Source: Puffinus mauretanicus
Taxonomy: Eukaryota > Chordata > Aves > Procellariiformes > Procellariidae
Reading direction: 5' to 3'
Length of the DNA stretch: 64,000 bases
Assembly (NCBI GenBank): GCA_023333565.1
Contig: JAJKFH010003354.1
Location: 1,054,001 to 1,118,000, forward strand
The notes under the pieces are model-generated. The model made no database searches. It was given only the letters and a program-made list of their open reading frames with translations, and was not told the origin of the DNA. The position numbers were made by a program, and so were the translations under genes. This document shows positions 11,701-23,500 of the stretch, in pieces. Every line of letters starts with the position of its first letter. The first letter of the stretch is position 1.

Positions 11701-14700
11701 TCAGACTTTTTGGCCCATAAGTGGTCATGCCTCACATGCCTGTTTCCCATCTTCTTTTTATCTATAAGGAGATCCCAGCATGACTAACTCAGGCAGAGAT
11801 AGCTACGCTATAGACATGCAAAGCAAGGTGAGATGACCCATGTTTAAAGTCTCTTTCACGTGTGTTGACCATATTGCCACTGAGAAAACGCAAGAAAAAC
11901 CCAGCTCCAATAATTATTGTAACTAATTGCTTGACCAATACAACTTGTAATTCCAACATCAGTTTCATAAACTTCTGGTTTAACATCTCAGTATGCATGG
12001 AGATCTCTTCTCCCAGCCTGGTTATCTTCGTACTTCACAGAACAGGCATTTCTTATTAAATGTGTGGAAAAAGTGCCCCCAAGAGATGTATGACCTATCT
12101 GAATCACCCTGAGAGAGAAAAAGATTTTATGAAGTTAAATGTAATTTTCAACTTGCACTAAACAGCATTAAGTATTTTTGCTTTCTTCATATAACCCATG
12201 TAGTCCGGTCTATGCGCTAACATTAAAAAAGGGCTTCCTTTTAGATTGTAGGAGGACTTGGCCTATCCCTTGCAATTTCAGCTATTAAAAATATTCTAAC
12301 ATTCAGCAGTAATTGCAGGTGAACTTTTAAAGCATTTGGTTCAAGCATTTCCACCAAAGAGCAAACTGCTGCCTTCATGGCATATAATCACGGCCATTCC
12401 AAGGAAACTGTTGCAACCATGTGTTGCATTAAATATTTTCCTCATTTTTCTTAAACATTTCTGGTTTTTAGTGCCAATTACATCTAGAAGACAATTGGGA
12501 GAAATGCTGATACTAAGCCAGGTTTTGCATAAAAAAGATTTCACACTCAGTTTACTTTAGCTTAGTCATGAATATATCAGACCTTAACAGTAAATAAAAG
12601 AAATATCTTTGGTTGTCTCTCCTGAAGACATATAGCAATAACCTAGAAGGAACACTGCAGACTTAAAGGACTATATTTTATTTTAAAAGAGCTAAATATT
12701 TCTTACCTTTAACAAAATTATGTACAGCCTAAACCAAAAAAAGTCAGGGAAAAAGGTATTTTCTCCCCAGGATTCTCTTATGACTAACCTATGGTCTGAG
12801 GCTGCCGGGGTGGGAAGGCCCCATAAACTAAGGGGACATCAGAAGCATCTGCAAGAAGCAGGACTCCTGAATTCACTGAATACCTCCAGAAAACTACCAG
12901 TAACTGGGTAATTATATAGCGGATAACACACTAGGATGTAAGAAAAGCCATCCCAGTATTTGAAATGGAAGACATCAATACTTGCAGGTGTAATGGTACC
13001 TAGACAGCACGTCTCAGAGAGCAACCATTCCTGTAAGTTCTAATCTTTTGTTCCTTCTGGTCTTTTGTATGACAATTACTAACAAAAGAGAGAAAAAAAA
13101 AGAATTGTGCCTTTTTTTATCATAAACTGAAAGCTTGAAAGAGAGAGGCTTATACAAAAGACAGTAAAATTGGACTCTCTTTGTTCCTGGAGGACATCTG
13201 AAATGGCAGTGAGGAACCAAGACAGTGAAAAATGAGCAAATGAGACAGGTGTTAACCTACTGAAAACTTTATTTTATTTACTTCTGCTGACACTATTTAG
13301 TGCCAACATCTAATATGCCTTTTAGATGAAAGTTTTTCTTTAAAAATTCACCATAGTAACCGCTTCATTATGGAGATACCATTTATGAGCAAAAGAGTCC
13401 TCAGCTATCCTCCCCTGAAGTTGGGAAATAACAGCCAGGGCACTTCTTAAAATGAGAAATGAGACAAAAGGACACATGCCACTTCTCAAGGCTTTCTTAG
13501 GTATCCTAAAGATCCACAATGCTTTTCTTAATGTGAAAATAACATGCTAGGAGATACCAGGCAATACAGAAATGCTGACTGAAAGAAAGAGTAAAGAAGG
13601 CAAGCTGCTCACATACATCTTGAAAAATTCTAATACCAAATGTGGTAAATAATATCTTTTTTTAAGCTTTTTACATGTATACGTAGCCATCACTCACATC
13701 ACATAACAGTCCTGTGACTCTCCCCTCCCCACTGCTGTGCCCCACCCACAAACATGCACATCAACATCCAGTGTATTTTTAACAGCAGGGCTTTGGAATA
13801 CAACTTCCTACCGGAAATGTTAACCTCGCGTACCCAAAGCAGCACGCTGTGCACGACTGCTCAGTAACAGCAAAATGAAAGAAGCCCTAACACTAGAAAA
13901 ATGTTACTCCCTGCAAGAGGTGACGCAGGTAACGCCACAAAGTTCCCTTGCGCTGTGCCCATAAAGCAAAGGGCCTCTCCAGCTTGCAGTTTCCCCTCAA
14001 AAGATTCTTTGCGGATTTGAGCAGAACAGGCTTTATTCATCATAAACTCAGCTTATAAGTTCTGCACCCCAGCAGGCAGAAAAGCCCTTCACAGAATCAA
14101 ACTCTTACAGGTTGTGATAAACCAGAAATATCTGCAAGTGTCATCCCGCAGCAGCAGAGACTCCCTGTAAAGTCACGTCCACTTGAGCCAAAGACTCGCC
14201 CTTAGAAGTCAGCAGCACAGCCTGTGGCACTCTGAAGCAACACATTGAAATAGAGAATCGAGCCTTTTGAAGTCCAAACTTTTCTTTAGAGATGTCTGTT
14301 GGTCTTTATTAACCACCAGGGAGCCTGAATTACGTGCAAAATTGAGATGGATCAAGGCGTGAGAGAGGTAAAAGGCGGGGGGGAAGTGTTTCATTTTTCA
14401 GTTTGGGATGGTTGGAAGGGTTTTCTCATCTGTTGTCAAAGAAATGAATGGCAACTTTTCAGATACACTAGAAAGCAGAGTCTTTGTCCTTTGCACTTCA
14501 CTGGTCACCATCTGGTGTGCTCAATTGCATCATGCAGAAATCAGATTTTTTTCTTTTTTTTTTTAAGAGAAAACATATAATGATATTTCACTATTTGTTC
14601 CATAATTTTTGCATACTAAAACTTTGCTTTGGAGTCTTTAAATCATTGTAGCTCAGTCTATCACAGATGTAAAAATGGCTTCCCTTACTTGTAACCGTTG

Positions 14701-16550
14701 TATCAGATCAGACCACTTGCCTGTCTTGTGTGGCACGCTGTCTCCCGCGCTGGTCAGATAACAGCTGCTTCAGAGGAAACTGCGCACAATGCTGCAATAG
14801 GTAGCTGGAGAGTAAGTTGCCCAGGAGGAAGTTCCTTCCCCAAACACCTGCTCTGCGTGCAGTTGCTGTTAAACTGGGTTCTTCATCTTGGCAAGAGATT
14901 GTACTGCTCTTCAACTTCTCCTGCGAACTGACCCTGGGACCCAAACTGACAGTGACAGTGGGGGGCTGCCCCATGATGTTAAGCAGTTCCTACCTCAGTG
15001 CTCGGAATCATCTGTCCCTTAAAGCTCTGTGTAGTAAATATATCATACAAAAAGGGAATGATTTTTTTTTTCTAATTTATTTTTTTAAACGTTTAGCTCG
15101 AGATGCTAAATACAGAGGTTGCAAGAGATCTCTTGCTTTAGAATGCTGATACTTGGAGGAAATAGTTGCAAGTATATGCTGTGACCAGAGACTTCCTGGT
15201 GGGTGATGGGGAAGCAAGAACATGAGTAAATGCTGAGGAAGACACGTCGATGCACAACATAGAACAAACTGGTACTGCAAACCACATACCTGATTCAGAA
15301 AACATGCCAACTGCAGACTAATTAGCAAGGAAACAAGATACCCACCATGATTTCCTTGACATGTAGATGAAACAGATTCAGTGGAGTAGTGCAGTAGCCT
15401 ACATAATGACAGCAGTTGGCCTACAAGCAATGCCACAAAACTATGATTTTACCTCTTCATAGAGGGAACATTTTAAGCTGGAGAAACAGCATAAAGCTTT
15501 ACAGGCCTTTATCAGTTTGGGTCGATCACATTATAATTGACTGTTCTGTTATCCGTAACATAAAGTTACCTGGAAGTCGGAAAGGTGCTGCACCTCCTCC
15601 TGCAGTCAAGTCAATCAGAAATGGCCTTGAGAGACAGCTGGCTGCTCTGCCAGATTGGCACCGCAAATGTTCAGCCCTGAGAAACCAACTGAAATTCTGT
15701 TGTGATACTTCCTGTGCATGTCACAGTGCCGCTTGGTGTAGAGAGCGGTCTTGCATGCTCACAGTCCCTCGGGTATCCTTCAGAACTGGAACATCTCCCC
15801 TTATATTAGCTCTAGCCCATTGCAGATTTTCTTTTCCCGACTCCTTCTCCAAGATTTCAGCCCTTTTGTATTCCTTCCCCTCTCTCCACAGCCTGCGTCA
15901 GTTCAGGACACATCCTCGCCCCTCCCAGTCACTCTACTGCATCCTTCCAGTCAGTGTAAGAATCTGGGAGATGTACAGCTTCGCTTGACACGCTGCTTCA
16001 CAATTTACCAAGGGCTGTGTTAAACACATGGAGAAAATGGAGCGAAACAACTCTGAACCGTAACACAAAGCTTGTGGTCTCTAGCCAGGTTGTTCGGACC
16101 AAGACCGATTACTGTAAGAGGAGACCTGGTGAGGGGGGTTCATCATCACCTCTAACTGTGTAACACAGCATCACTGGCAACATCTAAGCTAGATCTCCAG
16201 ATTTTCACTACAGCCAAAGGAGAGCTGGTGGTACATTCGCTGGAGCTTCAAGTACTGCTTATCTGTAGCTATTTCCTTTAGAACAAGGTGAATCACCCAG
16301 ATACGCAAATGGCATCGCATGGCTCTGTTGACCCAGAGAGGGAACGCAGGGCGACTCTCACACAGATAAGCTGATATTAGAGAAATCATACTTAACACTG
16401 TCAATCTTACCATGTTATCCACTTTCTGAACTCAAGTTTCCACCAGCATGGTTAAACGACCTGGAGGTACACCAGCACTATTGGGGAGCACATCCCATCC
16501 GTAAAAGAACGGCAGTGGTATGGGTAAAGCAAACCCCACTACAAACCCTT
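8723..16550. other. Intergenic, no gene recognised
   Basis: AT-rich spacer downstream of SMKR1. I saw no exon with recognisable protein content, no tRNA-like gene and no further clear CR1. A plus-strand open frame at 15416-15988 (190 codons) is the longest, but it has no recognisable domain, no CpG island and no fitting splice context. Short T/A runs occur, for example near 14550-14565 and 15060-15085. Confidence 0.6.
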
Positions 16551-16571
16551 CAGACTGCTGAGGCGCAATGC

Positions 16572-16577
16572 TTTATT
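16572..16577 (-). terminator. SMKR1: SMKR1 poly(A) signal
   Basis: AATAAA on the minus strand, about 240 nt after the stop codon, followed downstream by a GU-rich stretch (GGGTTTGTAGTGGGGTTTG near 16530-16550). Both elements of a normal cleavage site are therefore present. Confidence 0.75.
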
Positions 16578-16817
16578 CCACACAGAACCGGAGGGCGAAG
16601 GGCCACAGCTGAAATTACAATGGCATAGTGTCACTTACCACTTGTCACTCTATGCTTAAGCTATAATAAGACTATCTTTGTATGGACACAACAGTGACTA
16701 TGGCAAAATACTTGAGCTAACCACTGGAGAGGTCAGTACGAGTCTAATCCACAAAAAAGTCTCTTCTACACTAGGGAGCCTGGTTTTCACTGAGTCCTTT
16801 GCTTTCCAGCCACCCAG

Positions 16818-17021
16818 TTACTTTCCTTTCTTCCCCTTCTTTTTGGGGGCGCCAGGCCAGGGAAAGCCCCGAAACTCCAGGCAGGCGGCAGCATTGTGGC
16901 AGATGTAGTAGGCGTTGAGCATGGCAGCTGGGCTGAGGATATCCACTTCCTTCACCACCTTCTTTGCTTTCTTTTTGGAGCTTTTGCCTTTGCCACGCTT
17001 GGGTTTGCTACTTTTAACTGC
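16818..17021 (-). CDS. SMKR1: SMKR1 coding exon 2 (terminal)
   Basis: The acceptor TTTTCTCTCTGCAG|GCAGTT precedes 17021, entered in phase 0. It encodes 67 residues plus stop, including [14 protein letters not shown] and FPWPGAP. Upstream the frame stays open to an ATG at 17054, but that part lies in the polypyrimidine/acceptor region and is not expected to be translated. Confidence 0.92.
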   Translation of the reverse strand, partial: AVKSSKPKRGKGKSSKKKAKKVVKEVDILSPAAMLNAYYICHNAAACLEFRGFPWPGAPKKKGKKGK

Positions 17022-19974
17022 CTGCAGAGAGAAAATGACCACAAAAGCACTCAATTAGTCCTGCGTCTTCAGGGTCTCGCTTCTGGGTAGAGGATCCCAA
17101 GACATACCAGAACAGCTGCGTCATTGCATCTTAGTCCTGGCTCGCAGTATTAGCTCAGAGCCCCTCACCAGACTCCTGTACTTTGTGGTGATTTTATATA
17201 CTCACAAGCATTAATACACTTTAACCAAATCCATATTTGCTCTATAGGCTGTAAGAATCTTTAAAGTCATCAGAGAGAGCTAACTACTGTTCCCCTGTGC
17301 TTCTCCCTGGCTAAAAAAGGTTTGTGCGCAACGGAAATCATATATTCTTTTCAATTGATTTTTTAATTAATGCATTATGATACAATCCTAAAGTAAACTA
17401 AGCCTATGTTGTGTGTTCATCCACTACTGTGTGTCTACTTGTGACTCTGGATCATAAACTAGAAAAGCAGGTCTCCTTTCTACAGCTGTGGCCTTTTCAA
17501 GGCTCTGCGATACAGTTGCTCTTCTACCATTAGCAGTAACACAAATCTAAGCAGCAGCTCTGCCATTCTGTATGTAGGAAGGAGGTGTTGCCAAGACTCA
17601 CTCAAGCCCTAGAGCGGGCCAAAAAAAATACTACTGTTAACTCCAGCTGATTAGCGCTTGTGCCTGAACACCCAGCCTCCTGCCTCCAAGAGGGATTTGC
17701 CAGAGTCTGATTCACTCCCTGGATTGTTTTCTCACCCATCCTGGCCACTCCTCACAACAAGCCTGGAGCGTGTCTGCGTGGAAGATGCTGCCTCCAGGTA
17801 CTGAGCAACAGAAATTACCAGGTCAGGGAGCTGGAGGGATCTCTCATTGCTGCTGTGTAGGCAGGAAAATGGTGATGGCAACACGGAGCCAGAAGGTGGG
17901 CAGTATCCCAGGAATGTCGAGGATGGAGCGACAGCTAGTCCCAGAAAAGGCTGAACAGGAGTATTTACACATCGAGTAACTGAAAGTATTTGATCTCTGG
18001 TCCGATGCCAAGAGCACTTTCAGTACACACCAAGTCACTTTATGCATCTGCCCATCTATTTCTGTTATTTGCCTGGTTTTGCACACTGTAATTAAGCGGA
18101 TCTAAGCACTTCATTAGAAAGAATTAGCACAGATACAGCCAGAAGGCCACATGTATCAGTTGGGCATAAACCAGGGGAAGGCAGTAAACGTAGCATATTC
18201 TTCCCGGTATCAATTCTAAAGAGTCCCTTTACAGCTCAGTACTGTTAAGTGCAAAAGAGGCAAACATTTGTGTTCTGAGGTACAAGAACACAGTCAGGGC
18301 TACAATTTTCAGAATCAGCCAAGACCACAATGTGAAGGAATATATACAGGGTTAAAAAAAAAAAAAAAAAGTCAAGAGTTCTATATAAAACACACAGAAC
18401 ACTAGCCACAGAAGCAAAAAAAGACAGAAAATACAGAGTGCAAGCTGCAGCTGATGGCAGATTGTTTCCTAAACCTTCAGTCATGCAGACTGCAAACTAC
18501 TTGAACTCAGGCATATTTTAGAGAAGGCAACAAGCCTTTTTTGCAGACCTTAATTGAATAGAATTTGTTGAATACTTCATGTGCTGGAATGTGCACACTT
18601 CACAGAGTAGATGCTTATGTCAGATTTTTCAGCCAGTCACCTGAATCACACTTCCTGTTTACACGCTCCCAGCAGGGTCACTGGTGGATTTTGTGACCAC
18701 AGTTAGGTTCCTGGTCAGAATTTGACCTGTAGCTGATCTTTCAAAATAAAAAAGGTGCTTACAGGTAAGGGCAAACTGTTGTCTAAGTCTGCAGTGAGAA
18801 CCAAGGAATGCCTTTTGCCTGGAGCAGCCTCACTGTTCCTGCTGTCCCTCTGCAGCGGATACCTGTGACCTCCACGCTTTATATGTTCTCAATCGTCAGC
18901 AACTGTCTCGTCTTCTGTTTCCTGTCTCTCATGAAATGGGGCATTGGTAAGCTGCAGTCTGCAGTCAGCTCACACATTTGAGCACCGCCTAGGGCAGGGG
19001 TTCCTGGAGCGTGGGAAGCTAACAAGCTACAGCACAGCATCGCAAATGCTGTCAGAAGTAACACCTTGTGCATGTATGTGCACATACAGCAGTGCCAGCA
19101 CCAGCTGACAACCCCAGGATTTCTTACGGATTTATCAGGCAACCAAAGGACATGTGATGCTTAACAGAGTGCAGTTCTTTTTCCGCGTGTACAGACAGGA
19201 CTCGCGCAGATCAGACCTCCTACCCTGATCTCTTGTGAGTTTTTAAACTACAGCCCAGCGTGACATCTGAACACTCTTCAAAAGTACTGGAAAATCCATG
19301 TTTGTGCAGCATTTTCATTCACCCACAAGCAATAAGATTTGAGGCTTTATGGGATGTGTGCAAAATTTTACAGCCTGTAGCCAAGAACAACAAGAAAAGC
19401 TAAAAATCAGAATCAGGTGCATGCTTTCACACAAAGTGAATTTGGGCAGGTCGGTTTATGTCCTGCAGCCTTGGGAAGGAACCTTTTGGATATTAACTCA
19501 ATTTCCTTAAAAAGTGGTATCAATACTCTTCAGAAGAATCAAACCTGTATTACCATGGCTATATCCTTTTACTGAGCAGAGGTACTCCAAGCCTTGAAGA
19601 TGGACCCTGCAACACACAATCACACAGTGGATTACATGCTATGCAAAGCACTAAACTTCAGCGTTAAAGAGGAAAAAGAAAAAAATAGTTAAAGTTAGGC
19701 CCTTGCAAAAATAGTTGAAGTGTGCCATACCTAAAAGCATTTCTTTGCAGAGAATCACCTGTGAAGTTATCTACTAACTGCCAGATTCCAGGACTCTTGA
19801 GCTTTTCAGCAAAGCCCTTGAGATTTTCCTCTAACAATGCAAGACTAGACAGGGAAAAAAGGAGAGCCTGAACCTCAACTCGGTGCCAGCGACCTGGAAA
19901 AGGCACTTGCTGACCCCTGAGCTCACGGCAGCGCTGCCGGACTGCTCCATACTCACCTCACCCACTGACCCCAT
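16818..19974 (-). CDS. SMKR1: SMKR1, small lysine-rich protein 1 (two coding exons)
   Basis: The predicted mRNA joins exon 1 (19974-19957) to exon 2 (17021-16818), giving 73 residues; the intron is 2.9 kb. The protein starts with a Lys/Arg/Ser-rich tail (residues ~8-30), then the family core [20 protein letters not shown] and the RGFPWPGAP motif, and ends in KKKGKKGK. That layout and core match vertebrate SMKR1, a basic protein of about 65 residues without a known domain. No signal peptide or membrane segment is visible. The function is not established. The last exon is certain; the first coding exon is my inference from frame, donor and ATG. Synteny (between STRIP2 and NRF1) supports the name. 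Confidence 0.85.
17022..19956 (-). other. SMKR1: SMKR1 intron
   Basis: 2.9 kb between the predicted donor and the sure acceptor. It holds an 18-nt A run near 18353-18370 and no recognised repeat family or exon. Its extent depends on the first-exon prediction. Confidence 0.5.
19957..19974 (-). CDS. SMKR1: SMKR1 coding exon 1 (predicted)
   Basis: ATG GGG TCA GTG GGT GAG ends exactly at a strong donor (GAG|GTGAGTATGG), leaving phase 0. That is the phase needed by exon 2, giving [17 protein letters not shown] second GTGAG lies 5 nt upstream (tandem donors), and its use would break the frame. A different upstream exon ending at another donor, for example GCGGGAG|GTAAAC at about 20305, would not join in frame from its ATG. 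Confidence 0.5.
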
Positions 19975-20320
19975 CCCTGCCTGCAGGAGACCCGTGTAGC
20001 ACAGGCAGGACCTTACCTCCCTGTCTCCACAGCACGGGCTGAAGAAACGAAGCTGTGGAGAGCTTCCCCCACACCCCCCGCGTCAAAAAACAACGAGTTC
20101 TCCACAGCCTTCCCCCCCTCACCGGGTGAGAGGCGCCTGTCCCGCAGAGACACAACGCTCCAGAAATAAAAACACAACGCTTATACGCAGCCCACCGGAG
20201 CCCCCGCTCTGCCTGCGGCGGGCCCCGAGCGCTGAACGGGTCCGGATCCCGGTCGTAACCTCCCCTCACGGCCACCGTCGCCGCCGGGCACGGCCTCCCC
20301 TGGTTTACCTCCCGCACCGC

Positions 20321-20334
20321 GTTGTCATGGCACC
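20321..20334. promoter_or_regulatory. X-box-like RFX site
   Basis: GTTGTCATGGCACC fits the X-box pattern RYYNYYATRRNRAC at all but one defined position. It lies about 350 bp upstream of the SMKR1 start, where functional X-boxes of ciliary genes usually sit. A forkhead-like GTAAAC (minus strand, 20302-20308 region) is adjacent. Confidence 0.5.
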
Positions 20335-20356
20335 CAACCCCCGTCTCCCCAGCCCA

Positions 20357-20367
20357 CGCATGCGCAG
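20357..20367. promoter_or_regulatory. NRF1-like binding site
   Basis: CGCATGCGCAG contains the palindromic core GCATGCGC of the NRF1 consensus (TGCGCATGCGCA). It lies in the SMKR1 CpG island. Confidence 0.6.
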
Positions 20368-20540
20368 TGGGAGGCGGGAAAGCGGGAAGGGGCGGGGGCG
20401 GCCACTGCCAGTCGCAACTGCCGCCTCAGGAAAAGGGCGGGAAAAGCTTTTCCGGGGCTGAGGGGAGCCGCCGCCGCCGCTGTCCCGCCCCCCGTGCTCG
20501 GAGGGAGCCGGGCGAGAAACAAAACACAAAGCGGCCTTAC

Positions 20541-23500
20541 CCCACCCACAGCGAAAAGTACCAGCGAAAGGGCATAGGGAGGGGAAAAAAGTACCACAAC
20601 AACTTACAGCTGAGAGGAGGAGGGAAGGAAGTTGCTTTTCAAAGATTATGGGAAAGATTGGCGTTTGGTAGACTGTTAAGTTAATATTCACGTTTTTGTG
20701 GGCAAAAAGCCTCGGGTTGGGAGATGTTGTGCCTGGGCTTGCTGGCCCTGCTGGGGGAGGCGCGGCCCACGCCTTCATCCGCTCTGATACTGTGGTGTGA
20801 CAATGGCGGGGGCGGGGGGGTGTCTCTTCATTTCACCAGCTGAGTCAGAGTCCTTTACCGCAGAAACATTTTTAAAAACAACCTCTGCTTTTGGCTCCTT
20901 TGAGAGCCACAGTTTCACACAGCAGGCACCAAAAACTATGCATAATAGAGTTTGGATGTTTTCAAGAAATCCCCATACACTGGTGAAAGTTAAGCTGAGG
21001 TCTGAGACCCAGGAAAGTGATGGAGGTTGAGGGGTTGGAGGGAGGAGCAGGCAGCTGAAGGGTTCGTTTCAATGCCCCACATCTTTTTTAACCAACAGTT
21101 TTTTCACAGCCAGGGTATTAATGCTTGTAAATACCCTTTTTTTAAACTTTGGAGAAAGGATGGGAGACAGCTGTCTCTTCTGCATCCCTCAGCACCAGGC
21201 TTTCACTTGCAAAGTGCTAAAAATCAAAAAGCACAAGTGAAAAATATCAGTAGGAGCTGAATCGCCTCATAGAAAAAAATAGCTCATAATTACACTATTG
21301 CCAAACCCCAACACATCAATGAGTCTGCCTAGATCATGGATTTATTTTTATCTCAAACATTAACCTCTCTCAATCTGCTCTCTGGTACCTAAGCCCATAG
21401 GATGCACTTTATCATATTTTAAAGCTCATCTTCCAAATCTTGACAGGTAGGAGCTTGGAGGGTTTTTGATTTTAGTGAGATTTCCTAAGGAAACAGGGCT
21501 TGCACTGGCACACCTGTTGCCCATCAGCCCGTCTGCAATACCTTCTGAGCCAGTTGGGTGATTCCTACCAACATTGACACAGAGGTAAGAGTTCAAATAC
21601 ATGAATTCTCTACACATTTCATGAACATCATCAGCTGCACAGGGTGTGGGAGAGAGACACTATTAATGTCTCTGTTGAGGAAACGTTAACCCAGCTCAGC
21701 CCGTCTCTGGGCAGTTTGGCAGGGGCATGTGCTGTCATTGCAGTGGGGAGGACAGAGCCGTATTTCAGGGCAGTGGGACATGAAGCTGTAGGAAGACAGC
21801 TTTGTTTCAGAATGATTAATTTTAACAAAAACAAGAATCCTCTTAATTTTGGGAGCTGGAGGCTGTAAAATAAGTTTCAAATATCAGAAAGGCTCTTCAT
21901 TTTAATACAATGGTAAGTACTGAAGACCAACATGTAACTTCTTTTTTTAAAAAGCACTTTTGGGAATAGAGATGCCTTTACTTTTTAATTTGCGTATTGG
22001 ACATAACAGCTGTCCAGCCTTTGTTTTCTTCCCTGGTATGAAGTTTGTACATATTACAGTCTGTTGTGTACAGACATTTAAATAAATCAGCATTGGAAGG
22101 GACTGTGGGTAGGGGATTGTAAATCTGATTCACAAAAATACCCAACCATCTTTCCCTCTCTTCCTGACAGCTACAGAGATTATTGGGTTTATTGCAAATA
22201 CAGATTTCCATCTCATGGAATTATAATGATTAACAAGCATTCACCCGTTGCTTTGGACATTGTGAAGTGATGCGGTGGTTAGAAGGTATGTGGACTTTGT
22301 AAAGGAGCTTTTTTAATACTGATAGAAGAGTGAACATATTTGGCTATGAATGTACAAGTACTGAAGGGGGACAGAACAACTCTGTAGTGGTGGAATTGTT
22401 TGCAGGGACAGGATTTCAGCATGAAAATAGAAGTGGGTGTAGAGAATAAGCCAGACCAGTGACTGAGTAGAGTAAAATGTGGTTTAATAAAGAATGATCA
22501 GAAGAACGCCTAGAAATGAGAACAAAAGAAGAGAACAACAAAGAAAACAAGAGCCCAATAAAACATGAAGAGAAATAAAGGTATTGGTGAAAGAAGGGAA
22601 GAAGGTGGTCAGGAGGAAACGTTTGAAGGAAAATAATCACTGCATGTAGCTTAGATATCAAAAGAAGGCTAAATGACAGGAATGAGTGCAACAGCAAAAT
22701 GCACCAGGTGATGACTAGAGGAGGAGCTCAAGAATAGAGAAAGCAAAGGCACTCCTTGGCAAAATAGAGGTCTAATGATTATCTCTTTTATCAAGAGGGA
22801 AAGTTGAGCCAGGAATGCATTTTGGATGGAGAAACGAGAGCAGGAAACTTTGGAAATAATATCAGCTGGGTCATCACCCGACATCGTGGCTGAGCGTGGG
22901 TGTCAGCGGAGAGCGAGATGCTGCTGAGGAGGATGTTTTGAAAAGCAATTTTGAAACATGGAGTGGAAACCATTAGACTTATTTGCCTTGAGCAGAAAGG
23001 GATTGAGTTAATGGAAAACACCTTTTTATCTTTCCAAAGCAATGTGTTTGAGTGCCTGACCAGCTGAATGCCGTTACTGTGAATATGATGCAGACCTTTC
23101 TCAATCCAGTGGAAAAAACTTCTCTGTTGTAATCTGGATGTGTTACATGTTTTCAAGAACAAGTGATAAGACATTCAGTGTAGAAAACATACATCTTAGA
23201 TTCTTTTTCTTATCATGGATTCTTTTACTTATCGTATTTTCTCTAGAAAATACCAGCCTTTTTGCTCTCATGACTGTTCTCTGTTGCCATGAGTGGGATC
23301 CAGGAGAATGTGCTATTCAGAGGGAATTGCTTTCTGATCAGTGGGGAGTATCAAGCTTCACTGAGGCTAATGAGCATGTTATCTCTCCTACTCGGACTAA
23401 ATGATGGAGCAGCTGAACTTCTTTGTATTTAGCAGTGAAGGCAAACGAGGGATACTGTTACCCTGTCTCATAGACCAAGCTTGTCAGGGCAGCATAGAAA

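Larger units (their letters stand above)
19975..20540 (-). promoter_or_regulatory. SMKR1: CpG-island promoter of SMKR1
   Basis: GC- and CpG-rich stretch directly upstream of the first SMKR1 ATG, between AT-rich sides. It includes an RFX X-box-like site (20321-20334), an NRF1-like GCATGCGC (20358-20365) and three E2F-like GCGGGAA motifs (20374-20380, 20382-20388, 20437-20443). No TATA box is evident. The 5' UTR starts somewhere within it. Confidence 0.7.

Noticed and set aside
15416..15988. 190-codon plus-strand frame between NRF1 and SMKR1
   Set aside because: No recognisable domain, promoter or splice sites. A chance frame is likeliest, though a lineage-specific gene cannot be excluded without transcripts.
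20304..20323. ATG ACA ACG CGG TGC GGG AG|GTAAAC as SMKR1 start exon
   Set aside because: It would leave two bases of a codon, whereas the certain SMKR1 exon is entered in phase 0, so the frame would be lost.
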